A stretch of DNA of 64,000 bases from Caenorhabditis elegans (taxonomy: Eukaryota; Nematoda; Chromadorea; Rhabditida; Rhabditidae). The notes under the pieces were generated by a model, which saw only the letters and a list, made by a program, of their open reading frames with translations, was not told where the DNA came from and made no database searches. Shown here in pieces: positions 36,551 to 45,660 of this stretch. The stretch is taken from assembly GCF_000002985.6 (NCBI RefSeq), contig NC_003281.10:1178001-1242000 (forward strand), read 5' to 3'. The position numbers and the translations under genes are program-made. How positions within the stretch are numbered: the stretch's first letter is position 1; every line of letters starts with the position of its first letter.

Positions 36551-36654
36551 TTTATAACATAAAATAATATTTTACTTTGTTCGTTTGTATTTCGAATTTC
36601 GAAAATTTTCGAACACGAAAAACCGAAATATTTCGAAATTTTCCCAAGTTTCTT

Positions 36655-36960
36655 CCTCACTCTTATTTTCCGGCCAATGACGTTTGCTATCTTATCAATT
36701 CACTCTTTTCCAGTCCCGCCCTTCATTCACACAGGTTTTAATTTTAGTTCAGCATGATTGCAATTGTTTTTGACTCTTTTTCAAAATTGCAGGCGCCTAC
36801 ACGCCACTTTCAGTACTAAATCAAGCAAAATAATCCCCTCTCCCTCACTCTTATTTTCCGTCCAGGACGTTTGCTATCTTATCAATTCACTCTTTTCCAG
36901 TCCCGCCCCTTTAAGACGGCGTATAAAAAGAGTCAAGGAAGCATTACAGACATAACCCAG
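36655..36960 (+). promoter_or_regulatory. Duplicated GATA-site block plus TATA box
   Basis: A ~62-bp block (CACTCTTATTTTCC, then GACGTTTGCTATCTTATCAA, then TTCACTCTTTTCCAGTCCCG) occurs at about 36657-36722 and again at about 36845-36909. Each copy holds CTTATCAA, an extended GATA site (TTGATAAG on the other strand). The downstream copy is followed by TATAAAA at 36922-36928. This is a compact promoter for the small acidic gene at 37000. Confidence 0.7.
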
Positions 36961-36999
36961 TTTCTTCAAGCTACTCATTCCAATTGCTCCCAGTTCCTC

Positions 37000-37200
37000 A
37001 TGAGTGATAACGACGACAACGTGTACGACCCCGACGAGGTGGAGGAGGTGGATGAGAAGGATCGGTACGACCCCAACGATTTGGAGGAGATGGAGTATGT
37101 GAAGGGGCTGGAGGAGAAGGATCGGTTCTACTTTGACAAAGACATGTACAATAGTGGCGATTTAGACGATTTAGAAGAATACCCCGACTACTCCAATTAG
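37000..37200 (+). CDS. Small highly acidic protein, unknown function
   Basis: An intronless 66-residue ORF starts MSDNDDNVYDPDEVEEVDEK and ends LDDLEEYPDYSN. About 45% of residues are Asp/Glu. Two loose internal repeats share the shape YDP(D/N)xxEE...EKDR. There is no signal peptide, membrane segment or known domain. Start choice: ATG 37000 lies 72 bases after a TATA box, and an acceptor-like ATTACAG ends at 36950, so the 5' UTR would be about 50 bases or the mRNA is trans-spliced there. AATAAA lies 66 bases after the stop. It is not DSS1 (the tryptophan motifs are absent). TATA plus GATA sites suggest strong, perhaps intestinal, expression; that is inference. Confidence 0.7.
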   Translation: MSDNDDNVYDPDEVEEVDEKDRYDPNDLEEMEYVKGLEEKDRFYFDKDMYNSGDLDDLEEYPDYSN

Positions 37201-38686
37201 AGAAGTGGAGCAACACAAATAATTTTTCTTTTGCAATCAAGCTGAACTAAAATTAAAACCTGTGTGAATAAAATTTGTTGTATTTCATTCTAATTGTCTT
37301 TGTAAATCGGCAGACTCATTAAGAAAAATCAAACTATTTTGCAAATACAATCAATTCTCATCTTATCGAACTATTTCGGAATTGGCTGGTGATTTATGTA
37401 TATTGATTATTTTCAAATAGGTTTGCATTTTGTTTTCTTCCGAGTAAAATTGCGATAAAAAGGTGAGAAAATAGAGAAACGTCTAGAAGGGTGTGGAAGT
37501 TTCGGGGTTCAGGTTCTGCAAAATTCAGCAAAAAATGTGACAATATTGTCATATTTTTTGCTCATTTTCTGGAATTTTGAAAAATGAGCAAAACATGTGG
37601 CAATATTGCATAAAATGTGACAATATTGTCACATTTTTTGTCAAAATTGGCCTAAAATCCGCAATTTAATATTTATTTTTTTTTTCAAAATAACTATTTT
37701 AAATAATTGACAAACGGTGAAAAATTTGGAAATTTTTTAAAAATTTTTTAACAGTTATATTCGGTTATTTGGGTATATTTTCTGTTAATTTGAAGAAAAA
37801 AAATATTTTTGACTCTACTCCACCTTCAATTCCCCACATTTTATATTTATTAGCTATTTTATCAATTCTGCTGTTGATTATTTGGAAATGTTATAGGCCC
37901 GAAAAATTAAGGAGTAACTAGGCGTTTGCGATTTAACATTACAAGTTTCCAATTCACCATTTTCTTATAGCACGTCTCGTTTTTGATATATTTATAGGTT
38001 TTCCTGAAGAAATAGCCAAAAATATGAATAAACTCTCTATTTAAATAATAATAATGGCCTAAAAATATACAAAACGGTGTCGAGTCGAGTCGATAATCAC
38101 AATTAGACAAAGAAATTTTAATAATTAACTGAAAAAAAAACAAATTCGCGAGTGTAGATGAGAAAAATCAATAAAGCTCGATGGATATAGAACTTCACAG
38201 ATGAATGAGGATTTTTTTTGGGGTACAGAGTGATCTCAGGGCCGCCTATCTGTAAAAATATCGATTTTTGATGAAAAAATGGCGAAAAATCGATCACGGA
38301 AAACAAAATCAATAATTCTTCAAAGTTATCGACGATTTTTGCTGATTTTATCGATTTCTTGGTCAAAATTTTACGAAAAATTCAAATTTCGCATTTAAAA
38401 CCTTTAAAAACCAGCGAGAAGTGCACAAAATTAAGAAAAATCACTCAAAAAGGCGGGGTAGAAGGTGAAACCGACAGAAAATTGGAGTGGTTTGATGGGT
38501 ATTTATTGAGAAAAATATCACAAAAAGCATTGGGGAATCTTATTAGTCGTTTGAAAAAAGAATTTGAGGATTTTTAGAAAAAAAAAAAAATTTTTTTGAA
38601 AATTTTTGGGACAAAAATTTTTTGAAAAAAAAAAATTCAAAAAAAAAATTCTTTTTTTAACCCTAAAAATCCCCACAAATCTTTAT
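37201..38686. other. Convergent intergenic region, acidic gene to pes-4
   Basis: The + strand AATAAA lies at 37267-37272. 37.5-37.65 kb has a repeated TGTGACAATATTGTCACATT-type palindromic motif (ATGTGACAATATTG, three copies). 38.12-38.26 kb on the minus strand reads as a possible alternative last exon of pes-4. The remainder is A/T-rich. A 72-codon + strand frame at 38359-38577 was not accepted as a gene. Confidence 0.5.
37267..37272 (+). terminator. Poly(A) signal AATAAA of the acidic gene
   Basis: AATAAA lies 66 bases downstream of the TAG and is followed by a T-rich stretch. Confidence 0.7.
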
Positions 38687-41600
38687 TTAATATGGATGAA
38701 ATCGTGCCGATGACGTGGCGGCTCCTTGAGCAGAAGCTCCCGATGACGTGGCTTTTCCAGAAGTGGTCCCGGGCGGTGTGGGGCCGCCCTTCATGAACGG
38801 GGCGCCGATTAGCATACTAAAAACGGGAACTTTTTTTTTAGTTTTGTTGAGTTTTTTTTGGATTTTGTTTGGAGGTGCTAGAGACATAGGAAAAATTGAT
38901 AGAAAACTGCATAATAGTAGCGAAAACGGCATGCAAAAAGTTGGCATTTCTTTTTGAAAATTTAATTTCTGAAATTTTTTTTATTTTGAAATATTTCTCA
39001 AAACAAGTTTGAAATTCGAATTTCTCACAATTCTAGCTTCAAAATGACACCCCACATGGCCATGTTACCGTCAAGTAGCCTATCGGCACAGCTGAAACCA
39101 AAGCTACAGTACACAGCGTGGCGGGACCCAAAAATTTCGAAGTCGCCGGAACCAGGTCATGATGGGGGTTATTTGAAAGGTCTTGAAAAGTAGAATTCGA
39201 ATTTAATATACACTTTTGTTAAAAACTGACTTGAAATTTTTTTTTCTAAAATAACTTTTTAAAAAAATAAAATTTTGAAATTTTTTTGTTTTTCAGTTTT
39301 TCTCGATACAAAATTTAAATTCACGTTTCTCGATATTCCAGCTTTAAAATGACCCCCCACATGCCCTTATTCCCGTCACCTAGCCAACCGTCACAGCTGA
39401 AACCAAAGCTACAGTACCCAGCGTGGCGGGACCCAAAAATTTCAAAGTCGGGTCATGATGGGGGTCGTTTAAAAGGTCTTGAAGAGTAGAATTCGAATTT
39501 TTTAATAAAATTAAAACAAAATTGAATTATAAGTAAGAATTTACATGGAACAGAGACAAGACAAATGACAATTTTTTCACAATTTCTTTTTCACCAAAAA
39601 ATTAATGCTTTACCTCTGATTAAGAGCATATTGATTCAATAATTGTTGCTGTTGTTGCTGCTGCTGTTGCATGGCAGCCATATCATAGCCCTGCCACTGA
39701 GCAGCTGCAGCCGCTGCCGCACCGGCTTCCATAGCCTTGGAGTTGTCCTGACCGCCGAGTTGGACTCCATTTGCCGTGTAGATCAGCCCATGTTGACCCA
39801 AGTATACTTCTGGAAACGTAAGGCTTAAAAAATTTGGATTTTTCTGCAAAAAAATTTGTAGAAACTTATTTTTCTTATTTTATCTCAAAATCCCTTAAGT
39901 TTTATAAAAAATTTCAACTACAAAATTGTTGCGTATAAAATTTTAAACATTTTGGCTTTTGAAATTTTTCTGATAGCTCAATTCCTCGCAGAGTTACGGC
40001 CATTTGAAGTTTGGCGCGCTCTCTCAGCGGGGAGACGCAGAGAGTGAGAGTGTCTGCGTCTCACCTCTCTCGCCTGCAAACTTAAAAGGGGCATAACTCT
40101 GCGGATACGTGAGCTTTCTGAATAATTTTCAATCGCAAAATGTGTAAAATTTTGCGGAGAATATTTTTGTAGTTTAAAACTTTTCTGTATCTTTTCTAGA
40201 TTTTATGATATTTTGGAATTAAAAAATGCAATAATTTTTTTTGCAAAATTCTTCAGTAACAACACCTAAAACTTGTTAACGGACAAGAAGAAAAAAGTAC
40301 ATTTCGTTTTTGAATAAAACGACACACTTGAAAAAGACAAAAACTCAAAATATATATAGCTAACTAAAAAAGGTTTGCCGCCAGCAGGGGTCGAACCTGC
40401 GACCTTGGGCTTATTAGACCCACGCTCTAACCGACTGAGCTATGGCGGCACGTCCACCGGCGGGGATTGAGGCGTAGAGGAGGTAAGAGCGGCGGCGGCA
40501 GTGGAGAAGATAGGGAAATGAAAAAGAAAAGAAGAGAGAGAGAGAGAGTTTAAAGGGAGGTGGAGGATGAGAAGATTACGGTAGGTTTGTGTGTGTATGT
40601 ACAGTACTATAGAGATTGATAGATGATAGCTTTGGGTAGAAATTACACATTTTTTAGCTGGAAAACTGCGAAAAAATCGATAATTTCAGCGAAAACCAAG
40701 TAAAAATGCGACAAACCTTGAGCCTGTGAAGCCTGCTGCTGTTGTCCGGGCATCATAAGCTGTTGATTGAAGAGAGCGGCACGGGCGGCTAGCTGAAACA
40801 CAACTACCCAAGGGAGTCTCTCGTGCTAACATTTGGGGGGGCACTTTTCGGGGGGTTTTGAGGGGGTAAAAAAGGCAAAATTTCGGTGGGGTTGAAAACG
40901 GGCAAAAAACAGATAGAAGGGGGCGGGAAGGTTGGAAATTACACTTCATGCCGTTGGATTACTTTTTTTGGCTCAGTTTATTTTTATTTTTTAAAAACTC
41001 ATTTATCACATTTCCCTTTCTCTTTCAAAAAAGAAATTAACTGTGATCTTGTAGGCCTTAAAATTCTAAACATTTTGTTAGTTGGAAATTTTTTGATAGC
41101 TCTTCTCCCAGCAGAGTTATGCGCGTTTGAAGCTGAGCGGCGAAAGAGTGTGCGGCGAGGGGAGACGCAGACGACAGGTGTGACTGCGTCTCCCCCCGCC
41201 GCACACTATTTCTCTCTGTCGGGCGGGCGCTCAACTTTAAACGTATATATCTCCGCGGAGAAGAAAGCTATCAAAAAGTTTTCAACTGATGAAATGCTTT
41301 AAATTTTTAGCTCTACAACTCTACAATTAAATATTTTGTTTATCTTTCCTATTTTCCAAGATATTGTTAAAAATCCAAATCCACACCTCTTGTTGAACGG
41401 CTGCAAATTGATGTTGTTGGAGCAGTGCGTTAGTGACCAGTTGCTGCTGTACCTGGACTCCCTGAAACTTTTTTTTTCAGTCTTTTTTCCAATTTTCCAT
41501 CCTGGTTACTGTACCTGTCCGCCACCCATAAGTGCTGCCGCGGCGAGTTGCTGTTGAGCCTGTGCCTGTTGTTGTTGTGCGGCAATTGTAGCCGCTGACG

Positions 41601-44072
41601 TGGCGATTGCCAATGGGTTGAACGTTGGTTTTGGGCGGTATGTGATTGTGGAGCCTTTTGGTGGAGCCTGGAATTTTAAGACTTGTAGCCCTTGAAATTC
41701 TACACATTTTTGTAGTTGAAAATTTTTTTGTAGCTCTAACGGCTGTGGAGTTATGCGCCTTTAAAGAAAGGCAGACTAGTGAGACCGGTGGAGAGAGAGG
41801 GCGTAGACGACGATGGTGTCTGCGTCTCCCCTGGCCGCACACACTATCGCCACACACGTCTTGCCGCGCAGCTTCGAACGCGCATAACTCAGCTGTGGAA
41901 AGAGATATCAAAAAATTTCCAACTAACAAAATGTTTAGAATTTTAAGGGCTATACTTTTCTAATAAAAACGTTTTTGTAGGGCCAACGGTTGTAGAGTTA
42001 ATCCGTTTCAAAAGTCAATTCCCTATAATTTCTGATCAATTTTCCCCATCATTCCTTTTCTTTCTAAGCAACAATATTTGATAGAAACATTATACAAAAC
42101 CGTATCATCACGCTCCGTCGCTCTTCATTATCACTAGTGCACATTAAGTATGTCTGCGTCTCTCCGACGTCCCGCACTCTCTCGCGGTTTTATCGATTAA
42201 ACAAACATTTGATCATCCCCCCCCCCCCCCCCCCAGCACCATCACCCAACAAACCTCAAGAAGAATCTGACAAACTTGTGTCATACACAGGTTGATTGCG
42301 TCTGCGGTGCCTGATAAGGTCACTGCACGTTCTGTCGAGTGGGGTAGCATCTCTGAAGCCACTTGGATCGAGGCGCCCGTTGCCTGGAAAAAAGAGAAAT
42401 TTAGATTTTAGGACGAAAAAAGAAATTTAGGACATTTTGCCAGTTAACAACTTTTTTGTAGCACAAACGGTTGTGGAGTTATGTGCCTTTAAAGTTTGGC
42501 CGAGAGGAGAGCCTGCGATGCCGATTCATCTTTAAAGGCGCATAACTCATGAACCGCTAGTGCAACAAAAAAGTTTTTAACTATTAAATTGTACTGCTTG
42601 AATTCCTACACATTTTATTAGTTTTCAAATTTTTAAAAGCTCCACTCGTCGCGGAGTTATGTGCCTTTAAAGCGAGGTCATGCAAGGGAGTGTATTGCCC
42701 AATGTGATAGCGCACCATCTTTAAAGGCGCATAGCACATGAACCGCTAGTGCTACAAAAAATATTTTGACTAGTAAATTATACAACTTAAATTTATACAT
42801 AATTTGTTAGTTAACAACTTCTCGATAGGTCTACTCGTCGCGGAGTTATGCGCCTTTATAGCAATGCCGGGGGGGAAAATGTGTTCCTCACTTGAGCTCG
42901 CCCCATCTTTAAAGGCGCATAACTCATGAACCGGTAATGCTACAAAAAAGGTGTTAATTGTGAAAATGTGCTTCTTAAAATTCTGCATTTTTTATAAGTT
43001 AGCAACTTTTCTATAGCTCTACTCGTCGCAGAGCTATGCGCCTTTAAAGCTAGGCCGAGAGGAGAGCCTGAGATACCGCTCCATCTTTAAAGGCGCATAA
43101 CTCATGAACCGCTAGTGCTAAAAAAACAATTTTTACTATTAAATGTGTAAAATTCCAAGCTCTACCTACCTCCCGAATATCCTTAATCTTGCTCCCACCC
43201 TTCCCGATCAAACTTCCACACTGTGTCGCCGGCACGATAACCCTCATGGTAATCGGTGGTTTTGGTACAGAATTCGGCAGTAACAGCATATCCTCTTCGA
43301 ATTTATTGCAAACCATATTAAAAGCCTTTCCGATAACGCCAAGAGTCCCCGTAATCGTCACAATTCTCTCGGGGCACGAGCCATCGGAGATGTTGATTTT
43401 CGCGCCGGATTCTTCGCGAATCTTTTTGATTTGATCTCCTTTTTTGCCGATTATACTACCGACTTCTTTGCCCTGCATGAGGAGTCGTATGGTGAGCACA
43501 AGGCTTGTGGTGCTTGGTGAGGTTTCTCGTGGTGAGCAGGAAGAACTGGGGTCGCCCAGTAGGTGGTCCGATGAGGTTGAGCTGAAAAATTTGGAAAAAT
43601 TAACTTTTTTTAAAAGTTTCACTAAAATTTTTCAACTGAAAACTTGTAGCCCTGAAAATTCAGAACATTTTGTTAATTGGAAACTTTTTGATACCTCAAT
43701 TCCTAGCAAAGTTATGAGGCTTCAAAGTTAGGGTGTCGCCCGGCAGAGGAAAAGAGTGTGCGCTGGGGGGAGACGCAGACGCCATCGCCTCCTGCGTCTC
43801 CCCTCGCCGCACACTCACTCACTCTGAATCTTTGACGCCGTATAACTCAGCGGGGAATAGAGCTATCAAAAACTTTCCAACTAACAAAATGTGTAGAATT
43901 TCAAGGGCTACAATTTGAATGCAAAAAATCCAAAAAACCCCTACCCATTTGCAGTATTCCTTGTCGTTGTAGTTGTCTGTGCTGCGTATGCTCCCAGGTA
44001 GTCTTGACTAGCATTCTGTTGTGGATATGATAAGTATGTTGCAGATGCGCCCGGGTACATGGATGGGTCCAT
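38687..44072 (-). CDS. pes-4: Poly(C)-binding-protein-like KH-domain RNA-binding protein
   Basis: Eight exons on the minus strand: 44072-43945, 43581-43170, 42383-42255, 41667-41515, 41461-41387, 40792-40717, 39809-39614 and 38816-38687 (stop TAA), in phase, giving 432 residues. KH1 is at about 69-137, with GKKG at 88-91 (EVGSIIGKKGDQIKKIREES). KH2 is at about 150-222, with GKGG at 169-172 (QCGSLIGKGGSKIKDIRE). After KH2 comes a low-complexity region rich in Gln and Ala (QQQQAQAQQQLAAAALMGGG; a Q run around 375), and no third KH, unlike vertebrate PCBPs. The family binds C-rich RNA to control splicing, stability or translation. The symbol is from memory of the PCBP orthologue in this region. 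The ATG immediately follows TTTTGCAG; an upstream exon at 52.2 kb could splice into it. AATAAA overlaps the stop. Confidence 0.85.
39025..39495. repeat. Two diverged REP-2 units in the last pes-4 intron
   Basis: Units at about 39035-39185 and 39345-39490 with CAGCTGAAACCAAAGCTACA, GTAC(A/C)CAGCGTGGCGGGACC and GTCATGATGGGGGT. They form a diverged subfamily (CAGCGTGG rather than CGCGTGG) with a ~305-bp period like the gfm-2 array. Confidence 0.75.
39935..40150. repeat. Diverged FB unit in pes-4 intron 6
   Basis: Arms are reduced (GAGTTACGGCCATTTGAAG / CTTAAAAGGGGCATAACTC). The centre has GGAGACGCAGAGAGTGAGAG and GTCTGCGTCTCACC. Confidence 0.7.
40376..40449 (-). tRNA. tRNA-Ile (anticodon AAU)
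   Basis: The 74-base minus-strand sequence starts GCCGCCATAGCTCAGTCGG. It folds as a perfect cloverleaf: acceptor GCCGCCA/TGGCGGC, D stem GCTC/GAGC, anticodon stem TGGGT/GCCCA with loop CTAATAA (anticodon AAT, read as IAU), T stem GCAGG/CCTGC with TTCGACC, and discriminator A. There is no intron. It lies inside a pes-4 intron on the same strand; A and B boxes (TAGCTCAGTCGG, GGTTCGACCCC) are intact, so pol III can transcribe it on its own. Confidence 0.96.
41055..41300. repeat. FB unit in pes-4 intron 5
   Basis: This is a full unit: TTAGTTGGAAATTTTTTGAT, GAGTTATGCGCGTTTGAAG, a centre with GGGGAGACGCAGAC and GACTGCGTCTCCCC, then inverted arms ending ATGAAATGCTTTAAATTTT. Confidence 0.8.
41690..41950. 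repeat. FB unit next to pes-4 exon 4
   Basis: The full unit starts 23 bp outside the exon at 41667, i.e. just upstream in the transcript, with GTTATGCGCCTTTAAAG and GAACGCGCATAACTCAG arms. Confidence 0.8.
42217..42234. repeat. C18/G18 homopolymer in pes-4 intron 3
   Basis: Eighteen consecutive C on the plus strand (G in the pes-4 transcript), about 20 bases beyond the exon 3 donor. G tracts of this length are known hot spots for deletion in C. elegans lacking DOG-1/FANCJ. Confidence 0.9.
42400..43145. repeat. Four short FB units in pes-4 intron 2
   Basis: Four consecutive units (about 42430-42560, 42620-42760, 42800-42950, 43000-43140) have GCGCCTTTA(A/T)AGC and CATCTTTAAAGGCGCATAAC arms. 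They carry short centres lacking the GAGACGCAGAC core, and a variant right flank (CATGAACCGCTAGTGCTAC). They are a distinct, compact subfamily. Confidence 0.85.
43640..43915. repeat. FB unit in pes-4 intron 1
   Basis: Full unit with GGGGGAGACGCAGACGCC and CCTGCGTCTCCCCTCGCCGC in the centre. The outer flanks TAGCCCTGAAAATTCAGAAC / GTAGAATTTCAAGGGCTACA are inverted. Confidence 0.8.
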
Positions 44073-44369
44073 CTGCAAAAAAAAAATCGATAATATAAAA
44101 TATCCAGAGGCTCCAGAAACTATAAAACTGCGTTTGAATTGTAATAATTTAGGTAATAAAGTGGGAGAGAAGGCGAGAGAAAGAAACGACGTTAATGTGG
44201 TGTAGTTGAACGGCAAACTGCTCTGCTTATCTTATCGAAAAATGACATGGGACACACTGACCGCCCATCTCACACCCCCTTCCAGCCGTCTTTTTCTTAA
44301 CTTGCTAACCTTAACTTTTAATCGGTGCTATCTCAACAACCCCAAGTTTAAATTGAAAATTGTCAACTA

Positions 44370-44960
44370 AAAAGTTGTAGTCCTTGAAATTCAACACATT
44401 TTGTTAGCTAAAAACTTTTTGACATCTCTACCCCCCGCGGAGTTATGCGCCTTTAAAGTGTGGGCACCGCCGGCGAGAGTGTGTGGAAGGAGAGAGACGC
44501 GGTTTTTAAAGTCGCATAACTCAATTGTGGTTAAAGTTATTTAAAAAATGTTAACTAGCAAAATGTTTAGAATTTCTAGAGCTACAAATTGTTAGTAAAA
44601 ATCTTTTTGATATCTCTATCCTCCGCGGAGTTATGCGCTTTTAAAGTGTGGGCGCCGCAGGCGAGAGTGTGCGGAGGGGGAGGGCGCAATTTTTAAAGGC
44701 GCATAACTCATTTGCGGTAAGAGTTATTGACAAAATGTTAACTACCAAAATGTTTAAATTTTTTAGAGCTACAATTTGTTAGTAGAAAACTTTTTGATAT
44801 CTTCATCCTCCGCGGAGTTATGCGCCTTTAAAGTGTGGCGCCGCAGGCGAGAAAGTTCATAGGGGGGGGGGGGCGCAATTTTTAAAGGCGCATAACTCAT
44901 TTGCGGTAAGAGTTATTAGAAAATTTTCAACTACGGGAATATTTAAAATTTCCAGAGCTA
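44370..44960. repeat. Three tandem FB units
   Basis: Units of about 195 bp in direct tandem. Each has GAGTTATGCGCCTTTAAAG (or TTTTAAAG), a centre GTGTGGGCGCCGCAGGCGAG or variant, and TTTTTAAAGGCGCATAACTC. The third includes a G12 run (44862-44873). Spread here was by tandem duplication, not transposition. Confidence 0.85.
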
Positions 44961-45404
44961 CAATCTTTTAGCTAACAATATTTTAAAATTCTCAATTTGA
45001 ACCGTTGAAAATTAAGATAAAAAACTATTGTTACTTTCCGGGAAAAAACTCGAAATTTTTAAGGTATTTCAGATGAAAATCTATAGAAAAAGTTCAAACT
45101 AACAGCAGAAAAGTACAAAATGGGGAAAATGGTGAAAAGAATACATAAAACCCCCTCGCTCTCCAAAATAGACAATAGAATCGGTGGTGCAGGTGATGAA
45201 TAATTTTCTCCCTACCCCTCTTCTCTTGTGGAGCAAGAGCCGGGTTTTCCTAGTTTGAAAAACATTTTGAAAAGTGCACTTTTGAACCGAAACAATTGAA
45301 AAATTTAGTGAAAAATTACAGTTTTTCACGGATTTTTCACGAAATTTTGTGAAAATACCAAAACCCAGTAGTTTTACTAGAAAACTGTTACCCAAAAAAT
45401 ATAG

Positions 45405-45660
45405 CCCTTAAAATTCTGAGTATTTTCCTAATTGAAAACTTTTTGATATCTCTCCTCCCCGCGGAGTTATACGCGTTTAAAGTTGTACGCTGGGAGAGAG
45501 TGTGGGAGGGGGCGAGACGCAGACCGCCTCGCCGCCTGCATCTCCCCCCTTCCCACACTCACTCTGCCTGCCGCACTTCAAAGGCGCATAACTCAGTTGG
45601 GAGAAGAGATAGGAAAAAATTTTTAAATAAAGAAATGTGTAGAATTTTAAGGGCTACAAA
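45405..45660. repeat. FB unit
   Basis: Full unit with centre GGGGGCGAGACGCAGACCGC and a paired CCTGCATCTCCCCCC; outer flanks AGCCCTTAAAATTCTGAG / GTAGAATTTTAAGGGCTAC. Confidence 0.8.

Noticed and set aside
36268..36660. 130-codon minus-strand ORF
   Set aside because: It runs through the hAT MITE and its GC-rich palindrome; no domain and no splice or start support.
37000..37200. Acidic ORF as a second DSS1
   Set aside because: It lacks the FEEFP..W and VWEDNWDD motifs, which are present in the real dss-1 at 16.7-18.3 kb.
38359..38577. 72-codon + strand ORF (KCTKLRKITQKGGVEGETDR)
   Set aside because: Lysine-rich, no acceptor or promoter signal upstream, no family resemblance; composition matches AT-rich noise.
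44073..44216. Extension of the first pes-4 exon to an upstream ATG (PFNYTTLTSFLSLAFSPTLL)
   Set aside because: A TTTTTTTTTTGCAG acceptor lies directly before ATG 44072, so the upstream frame is intronic.
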